A DNA stretch of 64,000 nt from Ilyonectria destructans (GCA_020740775.1 JAHEWK010000036.1:1-64000); one strand, 5' to 3'. Positions 1 through 10,724 are shown, counted from the first letter of the stretch. The notes: generated by a model from the sequence alone, not told the origin. Numbers and translations are program-made.

Positions 1-20
1 CACGTTAGATCAAGCGCATC

Positions 21-598
21 ATGCGCGTCCGTACCCGTCCGGGCGCGGACGGAACCGCTTACTACAACACTCTCAACCTAAAGCGGGGTGCCAATTGTGA
101 CGCGGCCTTCCACCATCTGTACGGCAACTTACGGTCCGGAACGGACGCGTGCGGCCCATGCCAGAGGGGTTTGGGCCCGTTCGACAGCTGCGTTCAGATC
201 AATGGTGCCTGCGCGAACTGTCGCTACAACTCCGCGGCTAAGCGCTGCACTCTCTACGGTACGTACGCCCCCGTTTGCCCCCGTTCTTCCCCGTTCTAGC
301 CAGTTCGCTCCCGTTCTGACATATTTTTTTAGTCAAGGACGGAGATGCTAAGCCTAGGGGTAAGAAGCGCGGCCGTAAGCGTAAGGCCCTTGATGATGAC
401 GATGACATTCTTGACGCCATCCGTTCCGTCCCCCTCAAGCACCTCCGTACGCTCGCGGACGTCTTTAATAAGGTCGCCGACGATGTTGAGGACGAGACTG
501 GTATGTACATCCCCATCCATCCCCGTACGGGAGCGTGCAGGCCCGTACAGCTTTGAACGGAGGGCTAACTTTTTCCAGATGAGTCTGATTCTGATTAA
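21..598 (+). CDS. Small Cys-rich DUF3716-type protein of element 1
   Basis: A 141-residue protein read from three exons, 21-258, 333-500 and 579-598, joined by introns with GT...AG ends. ATG 21 is the first Met after an in-frame TAG at 6-8. Residues about 40-80 carry the Cys pattern of fungal DUF3716: ACGPC, then GLGPF-SCV, GACANC and a final Cys after a short basic stretch. This pattern suggests metal binding. It is followed by a lysine/arginine-rich nuclear-localisation-like patch (GKKRGRKRK), an Asp run and an acidic tail ending DESDSD. Function is unknown. Its place beside an integrase and its basic patch suggest a DNA- or chromatin-binding accessory factor, which is inference. The exon boundaries fit well; the family assignment is from memory of the motif. 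Confidence 0.7.
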
Positions 599-984
599 GT
601 CATTTTCGTTGGCGTTCAGGACAGTATACCCCGCGACCGGCCCCGTCTGGCTTCGCATGGTCGGTTGGCATCACGTTTTTGGAAAGGGTTTTTGACATAC
701 CGTTCTTGTCTGCACACTTTTTTTCTTTTTGGGGGGGGGGGATGGACGAACAGGCCTGTTCGGGAATGTGAGCTCCTCCTGTTCATTCATAACCGTTTTG
801 GTCTTTCGGTATTTCAGATAGTCCGGCTCCGTACGGGGGGTTTCGCCACCGTACGGCCCAGAAATGGACCTTATACTCTTTATTTTTCCTTCCCCTACGC
901 ATTTGATTCTGTCTTAACATTTTATTATTTATTCATTGAAATATCTTCTATACGCCCCCGAACGTCCCCGAACACGCCGATCTA
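599..984 (+). promoter_or_regulatory. Upstream region of the element 1 integrase
   Basis: 386 bp between the DUF3716-type gene and the integrase start. It has no coding potential I can support. It holds a run of ten G at about 731-740, A/T-rich stretches at 885-950 and several CCGTWC-type motifs (for example at 828-856). Presumably the integrase promoter, by position only. Confidence 0.35.
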
Positions 985-2651
985 ATGCCACGACAGAGGA
1001 TCGATCTCGAGCCCTACCGAGAACAAATCCGTGGGAAATGGCAACTACGCTGGACGAACGCGGCCTTATGCGAATGGCTCCGGACGGATTTGAACGTTCC
1101 CGTTTCCGATACTACCTTGAAGCGCTTTCTTCGAATCTGGGGCTTCCAACGTGAGGGCCGTACGGAAGTGACTGACGCCCTCCGGGACCGTTTACGCTTC
1201 CACTTCTTCGAACACTACCTTACGGACGAACGGTTGCTCCAAGTGCTACAATCTGAGGGGTTTTCTATTACCCAAAAAGGCCTCGTACGGCTACGGCAAG
1301 AGATGGACCTCCGAAAGCGGCATACTCGAGAGGAAAACATTACCCTGCGAGAACAAGCCATCGGTCGTATCGCCCAAGCGGTTGATCCAACGCGCCGTTT
1401 GGCAGGTTACGGGCGTGAATACCTCCGAACGGAGCTGCGCCAGCAAGGATTCTCTACAAGCCGAGATGTCCTTTACTCTGCCTACAAAGAAGTCCACCAA
1501 AGGAGCTTCCGAGACCGGCTGGACGAGTTCAGACGGCGCCGTACGGGCTGGACCTGCCCTGGGCCTAACTTTATCTGGTCTATCGATGCGTACGATAAAT
1601 TAAAGCCGTACGGCTTTGAGATCTACGCTGGGATTGACGCCTACTCGAGATATATCCCTTGGTTTTTCGTTGGCTTTAATACGCACACGTCTATCGGCGT
1701 TGGCCTCCAATACCTCTCGATCATTCGCGAACGTGGCTTTACGCCGCGGATTATACGGGCTGATCGTGGGAAGGAAACTCCGGTTGTTGCTGGCCTCCAT
1801 TGGTATCACTCGAGTCACACCGGGCGCGAACGGATACAACCGCTCACGGGCGAGGCCGTACCGATCAAGTTCAAGGACTGTTTTGTATACGGCAAGAGCA
1901 TCCACAACGTCAAGATCGAGAGCTGGTGGAATCGTCTTTGTAAAGGCCGTTCGCAGTTCTGGCGGGTAAGATACTATTATACGCCCCCGAGTACCCCTAA
2001 ACACCTCCGTACTGACATGTTTAGACGGTCTTTGGAACCCTACATACAGTAGGGCTTTTCGAACCCAGTCATATCTACGATCAGATTGCCCTTCTCTATA
2101 TATATATGGAACCCTTAGATACGGACCTGCGCGGCTTCGTACGGGTATGGAATAACCATTACATCCGTAAACAGCCCAACCGACCTCATGTTGTCCCTGG
2201 GGTCCCGTACGTCCTCTTTCACCACCCCGAACAGTCCAGTACGGAGGATTACGGGGAGCCAATCATTCCAGCCGTACTAGAGGAGATGGAGGAGCTTCTT
2301 GGTCATAGATCATTCGATCTATCGTTGTATCTCTCTGCCGAGGTATTGGCGCTCTGCAAGTCCGTACTCAGCCGTTCGGTCAGGGATGGGAGCGAACAGC
2401 GCCGTGTAAATGGTGTCGATATTCCTCTTTATCGCTCGTACATTTACTTACGTGAACAACTTGAGGATCACTATAAATCCGGAGTCGACCCACGATTACA
2501 CCTCCAGGAGCCGCCAACTGGAGGTATTCGACATCTAGAGGACGAGCTGAGGACACGAGGATTTGATCTGGACGGGCATGTTCGTGGGGGAACGGACGAT
2601 TCCGATAACGAATGGGATGTAAATTCGGAGACAGGGTCAGCTCGAAACTAG
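985..2651 (+). CDS. DDE integrase/transposase, element 1
   Basis: Two exons, 985-1965 and 2025-2651, with a 59-bp intron whose removal restores frame; 535 residues. The N-terminal ~115 residues look like helix-turn-helix units (MPRQRIDLE start, repeated DTTLKRFLR-type helices). An integrase-like catalytic core follows from about residue 190: D201 in WSID, D260 in RADRG and E312 in KIESWW, spaced 58 and 51 residues. The conserved run GF-IYAGIDAYSR marks the core. The C-terminal ~200 residues are of unknown fold with an acidic end. It would cut and join element DNA in the nucleus. It is clearly related to the integrase at 47.2-49.1 kb, with the same 58-residue D-D spacing. No catalytic residue is missing, so it may be active. 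This is not a Tc1, hAT or MULE type core. Confidence 0.85.
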
Positions 2652-2654
2652 CTA

Positions 2655-3896
2655 TCAAGCGAGGTCTGTAGTCTCCAGAAAGGCCTGTTCAGAACCTTTC
2701 GCGTGCGAACGTGTACCCTTGAATACTTCGAAGGGGTCGGACTGCAAAGGGTTATCCCCAAAGGGATCTTCGCAATCGTCGTCTATACTACATCCTTCAG
2801 ATGTCCGCCGAACAGGCTTGTCCGTCCCGTCCTTGACCTTTACCCCCCGGACGGGGCCGTTCATCTCCGCTTTGACTGAATCCTGTTGAGTTGACCCGCT
2901 GGCCTCGGCCTTGACCGGTATGGCTACCTTCTTGTTGACCTTCTGTACTGGCCCATCCGCTTCCGTTTTGATTCGTTTGGCTGTTGAAGTAGACCGTTTC
3001 TCGACCTTGACTGTAATACTAGCCAGTGACTCGGACGTATTGCGCTTACGTCCTTGTGGCTGGGCCAGTACGGTCCTTTTCCCCTTCGTACTGACCCTTT
3101 CATCCCGTTCTGGTTGTTCGGCCGAGATGCCAGTACGTAGGTGTAGGCGGATTTCCGACCGAGGTAGAAGTCCTGTCTGCAACAGGAATGCCCATAGCTG
3201 AGTGGACTCGTACGCCGCCTCACAGAACCGAACGTTCAAGTTCAGGCTTAGTGGCTTCCCATCGATAGGAATAGCTGTCCACTCCCGTTCAGCTAGTTTC
3301 GCCCACTCCCCCGAGTTCGAGAAGAACCGTTTGATGATGGCGGACATCAACTGCTGGTGTGTATCCGTTTCCAGGGCCGTACTGAACTGTACGGCCATCG
3401 GAAACCTATGTACGGCCATGACGTCGAACCACTCAAGAGTCTCGATACCACCAGACTCGGCCGTACAGTAATTCCCAGCGTACAAGTACAACGAAATCCC
3501 GATCTTACGGGGCTGCATAAGCTCCGTACTACTCCGTTCGGCCTTACTCTTGTCGTTCTGAATGCTAGTCTGGCGGGCTTTATCAGCTTCTCGAAGAGCA
3601 GAAGAGAAAGCGGTTGCGCCGGCTCGATGAGTAGACACCGCGGGCGACTCGGCGTTTGAGGCGTACAGTGCCGGTTGGGGGCGTTCGGTCGCTTTAAAGG
3701 CCTTTCGGGTTCGGTCGGGTAGGTTCTGGAAGTCCACCTCTTCAAGGTCATCGTCATCGTCAGAGGAAGTGTTGGAGGGCTTGTCGGCTAGGAGGGTGCC
3801 ACAATACGGACAGGAGACCCAAGAGGGGTTATCCCGTAAGATCGTGGCATGTTGAGTACGGGCCCGGCCGGGGCAGTACAGAAGAGTTGGGGCCAT
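2655..3896 (-). CDS. CPYCG-finger protein of element 1
   Basis: An uninterrupted 413-residue reading frame convergent with the integrase; the two stop codons are 3 nt apart. The N-terminus has a Cys at residue 8 and CPYCG about 25 residues later, a likely zinc knuckle (pairs C-P and CPYCG). A Ser/Asp-rich linker follows, then at roughly 145-265 a folded-looking domain beginning RKIGISLYLY. The C-terminal 150 residues are Lys/Glu-rich and disordered, with repeated VKAE/VK-DG-type stretches. The counterpart at 46.0-47.2 kb shares the finger, the linker style and an RKIS-type domain start. Function unknown. Its fixed partnership with the integrase suggests a mobility cofactor, which is inference. 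Confidence 0.75.
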   Translation of the reverse strand: MAPTLLYCPGRARTQHATILRDNPSWVSCPYCGTLLADKPSNTSSDDDDDLEEVDFQNLPDRTRKAFKATERPQPALYASNAESPAVSTHRAGATAFSSALREADKARQTSIQNDKSKAERSSTELMQPRKIGISLYLYAGNYCTAESGGIETLEWFDVMAVHRFPMAVQFSTALETDTHQQLMSAIIKRFFSNSGEWAKLAEREWTAIPIDGKPLSLNLNVRFCEAAYESTQLWAFLLQTGLLPRSEIRLHLRTGISAEQPERDERVSTKGKRTVLAQPQGRKRNTSESLASITVKVEKRSTSTAKRIKTEADGPVQKVNKKVAIPVKAEASGSTQQDSVKAEMNGPVRGVKVKDGTDKPVRRTSEGCSIDDDCEDPFGDNPLQSDPFEVFKGTRSHAKGSEQAFLETTDLA

Positions 3897-3945
3897 AACG
3901 AATTATGATAGATCTAGGACATTGCGTTAAATGAAGAGGGATAAA

Positions 3946-4017
3946 TGTGCGAGCGGCCCGTCTGGGGGCGAACGGCCACGTAAATGCTCGTCCGCGCCCG
4001 GACGGGCCGCTCGCACA
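3946..4017. repeat. Hairpin near right end of element 1
   Basis: A perfect inverted repeat: 17-bp arms at 3,946-3,962 (TGTGCGAGCGGCCCGTC) and 4,001-4,017 around a 38-nt loop. It lies where the GWACGG motif density ends. The segment 3,989-4,006, overlapping the right arm, is the exact reverse complement of 34-51 near the left side. It could be a terminal recognition structure. Confidence 0.7.
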
Positions 4018-4020
4018 CAT

Positions 4021-5282
4021 TTTCAAATACCTTTAGGTAGTAGGGTGTACATGGATATTGATTAATCCATATACTCAGGGGGGTCGGCGGCAAGGGTGGT
4101 GTGGGGTGGGGTCCCTGTATTGACGAAAATGGATGGAAAATGCGTTTTGACCCAGTGCTAGATATAGCCTTCCGTAACCAGCCCCGCCATTACAGGTAGG
4201 TGGCATGCAGAGTATCCCCTATCCGGCGCGGTCGCTCGCAGTAACACGTACCTCAGCAAGCCAATTGAGATGCTCGTAAACACGCTGGTCTCTGCGTAAG
4301 AATCATATTCATACTAGTTACGATATAGTCACCGAATCTACCGTGCTGAGAGCTTCCGTCTGGTATCAATTCCATCATGATCAGAGATATATTCCCGAAT
4401 CGTCGATTTACCGTCGAAAGACCGATATCAGTGACGTGGCGCAGTCAGCCTATGGTTACCGTCAATACGAGAGAACCACCCAAAGCCCAGATTAAGCCAA
4501 GTCCAGTCCGCTTGAAAGATGTTTGTCTCTCAAGCATTTTCGTCCACTCTCGCTGTCCCATGTCATATCGGGTTTATTGACGAAGACGGGAGTCCGCTGG
4601 TCTCGTGGACCTGCGCCCGAGCCAAAATACACCCCTGGAGGGATGTGCCAGCGACTTCGCAGATCCCCCGCAAACCTTCACGTGGAGGCTCAACTTCCGA
4701 GCCCCCCCCGGTTCAACCTTACGTGCGCAAGCTGAAGAACGAACTCAAGAATCAATTTTAATCAGACACCAGGCTGGCGCGAGAAGAGCGCGAAACTGGC
4801 TCGGGTGGAACAGTGTAACAACGATCCAAGGTTATTCGTGAGGCATGACAGGATGTTGGCCGTCAGCGGCCGGTCATTGGCCAGCGGGCTGTGAGCAGAG
4901 CCAAAGTGGGAAGTCGAAGGTGGGTCCAAGTTGTGGGCGCCATGCGGGCAGTTTCACGGTGGCCCTCAGACAGAGGAATCGGTTGGTTGCTGAGCACGGG
5001 GAGTGAGATCTTAAATGAGTTGGGTCACAGATGGAGGATCCAACGCCTCCAACGATTGGAAGTAGTTGGTTGATTACGCACCCTGCGGCTTGGCCCGAAT
5101 GGCTACCAAAAGTTATGTCTGGGTATTTGTACCCATCCACTCTTAAGTGTCCATAGGTAATGGTCGGAGAGAAAGTCTGCTACATAATCTCTGTGCCCAC
5201 CACCATCGAAGTCGCCAGACAATTCTCTCCCACCATGCTCTGTCATCACCACTCCTTCTGTCTATTTGCCATCTCCTGAATC
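4021..5282. other. No gene recognised
   Basis: About 1.26 kb between element 1 and the hAT relic. Only short, overlapping open frames are present, in several frames at once around 4,380-4,840, with no recognisable domain. I see no tRNA, array or clear inverted repeat. Confidence 0.5.
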
Positions 5283-6272
5283 ATGTCTTCTATCATGGAT
5301 TTCTCTGAGACTGCCAGTGCTATTGGCAGCGCCAGCCACCTGGATGATTCTGAACTTACAGTGGCCGCCCGTGCGCTGACACCATCGTCTTCGTCAACTA
5401 CTAGCATCTCCCGCCCAAGGACATCTCCTATTTCGGAGTATTGTCGAATAGAAGAAGGCAAGAGCATTCCGGCAGCCTGGGTCGATTCCAATGGAACGAA
5501 ATGGTGGTATTGCCAGCCCTGCTTCGACAAGAAAAGAGAGAAGAAATACAATTACTCAGGTGGATCGTCCACCATCGTCAATCACTTGCGCAAGGAGCAC
5601 AAGATTCTGATCTCTGGGAGACAAGAAATCCGGCGGGAAGTCACGCAAAATCGTCTTGGAGGCATCGCTGCATTCCTGGCCAATGAAACTCTACCCTCCG
5701 CCAAGAAACGCAAGGCGACGGCAGAGGCAGATGCACTTGACCAAGCCACCCTGCGCGAGCTGTACTGCCGCTACACCATCGCCTGCAGTCTCCCCTTTGC
5801 TCATGTTGAACAGCCTGCCTTTCGCGACTTTATCCGGTACATTTGCCCGGCTGCGGATGACTTCCTCCCGAGGTCTGGTGATACGGTTAAAAACGACTTA
5901 CAATGGGGCTATGACAACAAAAAGGAGTTTGTAAAGCGAGCTCTGCAAAATGCCCTTTCCTCGATCCACATTGTTCTCGGCAATTGGACATCGCCAAATT
6001 GTTTGGGCGTAATAGGATTCACAGTTCAATTCGTTACCGAAGATCACGGCCTGCAGTCCCTTGTGGTGAGGATAAAAGAATTGGAAGGACAGCACAGCGG
6101 CGAGAACATGGCAGAAGCCGTCATGGAGTTCATACGAGAATATGGAATCGCATCGAAAGTTGGATACTTCATGATGGATAATGCCAGCAACATGAACACC
6201 ATGATCGACAAAATCTCCGACTACCGATACTACATACGATCTCAGGCTGGAAGATGGAGTCGCCTTCGATAG
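5283..6272 (+). pseudogene. hAT transposase, N-terminal fragment with BED finger
   Basis: A 329-residue frame. Residues about 50-110 form a BED-type zinc finger (YCQPC ... NHLRKEH). This is followed by the region typical of fungal hAT transposases: NWTSPN-LGVIGF and then GYFMMDNASNMNT, which holds a catalytic Asp. The frame then ends in unrelated residues at 6,272. The second half, including the C-terminal dimerisation domain, is missing, so this is an inactive relic. The sequence beyond 6,273 gives no continuation in any frame. A separate hAT C-terminal scrap lies at 50.2-50.5 kb but belongs elsewhere. Confidence 0.8.
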
Positions 6273-6392
6273 TGGGAAGAGTAACAGCGATCGAGGAATC
6301 AAATATGCTGCTCTTCGAGTTAGAGTATTCGATCTAGCTACATTACTATCAACTTCCAGAGTTAAAATATTTACACCGCAATTCTCTCCCTC

Positions 6393-7618
6393 CTATCTTA
6401 ACTTGGCTAGTTTTATATTATACGTACCGGATGGAACCTTTCGAACGAGAACTTTCCAGATCATTAACAGCACATAATTAATAAGGTACAGAGCAGCGAC
6501 CAGGCCTATTGCTCCCAAGCCGAACCAAGACCACGGTCGATCTCCCAGCCACATTATAGCTTTAGCATCGTCTCGGTGCCAAGTGCAACTTTCGAGGTCG
6601 GTGATGTATGGTGCCAATTCAGTTCCATTGATAACTTGGACTGTTGGCGAGCGTATTAAAGGTTGCTTGAGCAAGTAGTCCTTTACCATCAGAGTTATGA
6701 AGAACGGTCCGGACGATATCATGATGGCAGCGTAGGGTAGCAGTCGAGCCCAGAGCCGAGTTTTACCGTAAAAGAGGGGTAATTTGTTAATGGCTGCTGT
6801 AAAAGCCGGATGTCCCGCGGATGATATCATAAAATCGTTGCTTATACCAGTGGGTAATGTTGATTTGAATATGGCGTTGTGTATCGCTGTACCAGACTCG
6901 ACTTGGTCGAGAGGGAAGATCTTATTACACAAGGTATCCATGTCGAGGTATATTCCACCATAATAATGGAGAATAAAATAGCGAATAGAGTCTGCACGCT
7001 GGATAGGGAAAGGGTAGTTATCCCAGGTATCCAAGAACCAGGGGTATTTAGAAGAGATAAAGTCGCGAGCCGAGGCATCAGTCCAGAGCTAGAACAATTG
7101 GCGACGTTAGAAACTGGTAGATGTGCAATAGAGCCCAGCTGGGTAGGGGAAAAACCGTCTTCAAGTGAGCATACCTTGTACTCGAAGTCTGAATACACTT
7201 CTTTGCAACTCTGTTGCGAATCGACCCACTTGTGTGGAATCGTCTCGTTGGCACATGTTTGGTGCAAGATTCGCGGTATGTTGTGTCGGTCGGAGTGACG
7301 CCCTCCTCCCGGGGTATCATTGCGAGATAAGGCGACTCGAGCACCAAATAGGTCTTCATTCCTGCGCAACAGGGTAATGAGCGGATCGAGGGAATAGAGC
7401 AGCAGCCAAACGAGCATCAAGTCCACCAAAAGCAGGTATACTGCAACCCTTCTCAGTCTCAGGAATTGTCGGTGGCTCGCCAGACACCACCAGCCAGATG
7501 CACGTTCACATCCTACGAGGTCTTCGTCGTATGGTGCCTCGCAGTCGGCGGTTCCAGTTCCAGTTCCAGTGGTCCACTGGCGGGGGTACTGCCAGACGGT
7601 CGTCATGTCCAACAGCAA
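6393..7618 (-). CDS. GT32 mannosyltransferase, SUR1/CSH1-like (MIPC synthase type)
   Basis: Two exons, 7618-7175 and 7088-6393, with an 86-bp intron; 379 residues. There is an N-terminal membrane segment around residues 55-72 (VYLLLVDLMLVWLLLY). The glycosyltransferase begins at IPRILHQT and contains WDNYPFPIQRADSIRYF and the DXD motif in IYLDMDT. A C-terminal hydrophobic stretch (about 335-360) anchors it. The family transfers mannose from GDP-mannose to inositol phosphorylceramide in the Golgi. All expected family motifs are present and the gene looks intact. ATG 7618 is the first in frame; ATG 7606 is an alternative. Whether it is the MIPC enzyme or a related GT32 cannot be settled here. 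Confidence 0.85.
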
Positions 7619-8590
7619 ATAGAGGTGCGTGCCAATAAATCTAACCTGTGTGCCAAGACACTACTGTGCATACCAAAAAGCCGATGTGCCATTGAGAGCT
7701 GGCCTATTTCCGACAGTCCTCAATTTAAAGAGTGAATGAAACTCGTCGTTGGGCATGCCGTCGTCATTCCCTGCGCTTGCTGCGCCGCTACGGCGCTATG
7801 GGTGCTGCGCCCCAAAGCTTAGCATCCCGTGTCTCCATAACGTTCGAGCCTGCAACCGGAAGCGGGGTGGGACCTGCACGAAGTATTCGTACTTCGTACA
7901 GTACATCCAGTACACAAACGCGATCATTCCATCCCTTGCAGCCTTTCAATTGTATCTAGCTCTTCACTGTAGCCTGTGAATTGTATTCTAGCGCTCAATT
8001 GCAAGCCAGGGGCTTTGGACACTGTCGACAAGGAGTCCAGGGGATCAATGCATCTCTTGGAGAAAGACAGCACCTTCAAGCTTGAATTCCTAGTACTGGT
8101 TCTCCAGGCCTGTCCCGCACCGTCAAGTGGAACTGGGCGTATTTCCACAAGAACCCTAGGGCCACAATCAAGGCCCTCCCCACAAGGAGGCAGTGCAATG
8201 TACCAATACGAGTTCTACCTCGGAATTGGTCGGACCTCCGACTCAGCAGCAAGCATAAGAGGAAGTTAATTGAAACAGCACCTTCAACTTCCCTCAAGAG
8301 CTCGCTGGATCATATCAGAAGGACGTGCGTCCCATACGCTAACAAGTCACACACCATGTGGTAGGACTCCAGTGTCCAACTCGACCGGATAGAAAGAGCC
8401 GAGAGGCTGGATTTGCAGTCGGCTGTCCCGAAAGACCGTGACGCAGCGCTTGAAAAATGGGGCTGCTGAGCAGCTGCGCAAATCTCCAGCGCACCACCAT
8501 CACAGACGATCCCTAAGTGATTGCAACCCCGCTCCTGCATACCGCTCCTCAAATATAACCCCGAATGCTTTTATTCCACAACGTGCGTTA
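7619..8590. other. No gene recognised
   Basis: About 970 bp upstream of the GT32 gene. Short open frames occur on both strands without recognisable domains. Part of it is presumably the GT32 promoter, being directly upstream on the minus strand. Confidence 0.45.
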
Positions 8591-8765
8591 TGGCTAACGG
8601 TGACGTCATTACGTACAACGTTGCTGCGTTCGTCAGCGCTTTATTCCTTCTCGAGTTCGGCGCAGAAAGTTCGTCGACCATACCGCTATCGTCGCACGAC
8701 GTACCAGAATCCCCGACACAATAATTGCGCTTCTTACAGCTGGCGCAGAATGGGAAGAGGTAGGT
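8591..8765 (+). pseudogene. Truncated copy of a CaCA (Ca2+/cation) exchanger gene, exon 1
   Basis: Starts MANGDVITYNVAAF and continues LLEFGAE, close to the first exon of the exchanger at 36,284. One base is then missing near 8,668. In the shifted frame the match resumes (FVDHTAIVARRT ... LLTAGAEWEE) up to the same intron donor position, followed here by GTAGGT. No sequence matching later exons is found. This is a decayed first-exon duplicate, diverged well beyond a recent copy. Confidence 0.85.
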
Positions 8766-9840
8766 TTCAAGAGGCTCAACATTGCTTTTCCCTGCTGATA
8801 AGCACGGATCAGAAGCTCATTTACTCCGTACTCCGCTTCTGATCCGTGCACCACTCCCTTGCAGATCACACCCCGTAATTCCACATCCCATTTCCCACTG
8901 CTACAACGACCACACGATTCCGGGAAAGCTTCAGGTGGCTTTGCTGATCGTTCGGTAGTGTCTTCTTGGGTCGGTTTGGCCTGCCATGGTCTTTTCGTGA
9001 TCACGCCCCCTTTTTATTTTAATTTTTTAATTTTTTTAATTTGCTTCAACCGAGCATCTCCGGATTGTCGGCGACACGTCTGTTGTGACGCACTGTGTAG
9101 CAGGGGGCAGGGTGGTCGTTGCTTCCTAAATGTACCAGGTTCGTGCAACCAGTGATTGTCCAGCCGAAGAGCCAAGCCCGGCCTCTTCTGGCGTATCTCC
9201 ACTGAGACCCAAGGACCAAGGTATCTTAGTAAATTCCAATGTAATTTTTTATGAATTTCTACTGATTTTGTTAAATTTCCAACCAAAATACGGAGTAATA
9301 TCTCATATTTATTGTGCTGACTCCATCTCCTAACAGGACGACCCCCTGAAACAGTACTGTTTTAGGGTGGGGCGCGCTAACTAACTTTTGCCAGGCAACC
9401 AAGTATGATGCCAAGAAATCCATCAGCACCTTAAATATGAGCCAAGACCAGCCTCCTCCGGACAGGGGGGAATCGCCGATCACCACACGGGGCTTGGGGC
9501 ATTTTGGCGTAGCACAGCCTTACTCGGTCTGTTACGTGGCAATTGTCCTTATGCAACTACTGGGATGCGCTGCTGGATCCAACACTGGAGGTATTGTTGG
9601 ATTCGCTATCGGCGTATTCGATCATGTCTTGATCTCGGATCCCTCTGGCCCCCCTCCATTCCTAGAGAGGGGTTTTAACCCATCTGGATATCGATGTATC
9701 AGAGGTTTATCTATATCCGGCGTATTATGCCGCCACACAAGGAGTCAATCTAACAGGTATTCATTATAAGAAATATGCTCCAGACAACATCCCATGGAAG
9801 CAGGCATCGTTTCCAACCCGACCGACAAAACTATAGAACG
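8766..9840. other. No gene recognised
   Basis: About 1.07 kb. It contains an A/T-rich stretch at 9,005-9,045 and an open frame at 9,437-9,769 without a recognisable domain. Nothing I can support as a gene. Confidence 0.45.
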
Positions 9841-10724
9841 ATGTCAACTGTCAAGGAAAACCCCAGGAAGCGGGCGAGGGCAAAGGCCCCTCGAGTGAGA
9901 ACTGGCTGTAAAACATGGTATGCCAAGCAAACAATTTGTCATCTCCATCACATGATGGCTTCCGCTAACTGGGAATCGATAGCAAGTTCGTGATCCTTGG
10001 CGCAACTTACTGGCATTTCTAATTTGCGTTCAATAGAATCCGCCATCTCAAGTGCGACGAAGGGAAGCCTCACTGTCGCCGATGCGAAAAGGACAGCCAT
10101 GTGTGCGACGGCTACGAAGTCATCCAAGCACGCAAGTCCAAAGCCAGGAAGAGCGAATCCCCCCCCCAGGAATCACAGACCCTCACAATACGGCACAGAG
10201 AAACCACCCTGGCCCCAGCTTCGCCTCCCAGACTGATCGCCGATGTCTCCCAACTGCCGACGGGAATGGATCTGTTTCACCATTTTCGAACGTGTACCGT
10301 TCAAGATCTCGGAACTGCTTTGATGCTGGCCAAGTTCCCGCATTGGCTCAGACTGCCCTTCCAGACACATGCTGATGATTCGGTATTAGTCTGGCCGTCT
10401 CAGAAACCCCAGGACAGACTCGCTTCCTGGCCACAGCCTCCGAGCGCTGTGTCCCAACCCGATTCTCCGTCCTGGCTGTGGTCGTCCGCTTTCCCTTACC
10501 TCGAGGATGATTCGCCTCCCGACCGTGCTGGCTCATGCGATCATGACTACGCTCCGCAGCCCTCCACCAGCCATGGGCTGTACTTTACTCAGCGGCCCCT
10601 GAAGCAGACCGACCTCAACCCACAGAATCCTTGTCGCAAGGCCTGCCTGCAGTGGCCCATTGTGGATTCTAGTTTGGTGGTGGAGCGGGTAGGTCCTGAG
10701 TGCTGGGAAAACCCGAGCTCATGA
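9841..10724 (+). pseudogene. Zn2Cys6 transcription factor, truncated
   Basis: The first exon from ATG 9841 reads a basic start and RVRTGCKT, the front half of a fungal Zn2Cys6 finger. The second exon from about 10,037 supplies IRHLKCDEGKPHCRRC and the final Cys (HVCDGY). At the junction the expected 'TC-R' codons are not restored: the visible GT...AG splice makes a TGA, so the finger is interrupted. The frame then runs through a linker to a stop at 10,724, giving about 240 residues where such regulators usually have 500 or more. The middle regulatory domain is largely absent. Best read as a broken copy. Confidence 0.7.

Larger units (their letters stand above)
1..4020. mobile_element. Integrase element 1 (three genes, left end outside window)
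   Basis: Roughly 4 kb carrying three tightly packed genes: a Cys-rich DUF3716-type protein (+), a DDE integrase (+) and a CPYCG-finger protein (-). The whole stretch, coding and noncoding, is saturated with CCGTAC/GTACGG and CCGTTC/GAACGG: by eye about 25 of the first pair and 18 of the second, against about 4 expected, and the density stops near 3,970. An 18-bp sequence at 34-51 recurs inverted at 3,989-4,006, and a 17-bp-arm hairpin (3,946-4,017) marks the right side. I take the right end as about 4,020; the left end and any target duplication lie outside or cannot be fixed. The same gene set and layout recur at 45.7-49.7 kb. Confidence 0.75.

Noticed and set aside
1600..2262. 220-residue minus-strand frame opposite the integrase
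   Set aside because: A shadow of the coding strand; its composition mirrors the integrase codons and it has no domain.
2106..2651. Separate gene starting at ATG 2106
   Set aside because: It is the second exon of the integrase; the intron 1966-2024 joins it in frame and matches the single-chain layout of the element 2 integrase.
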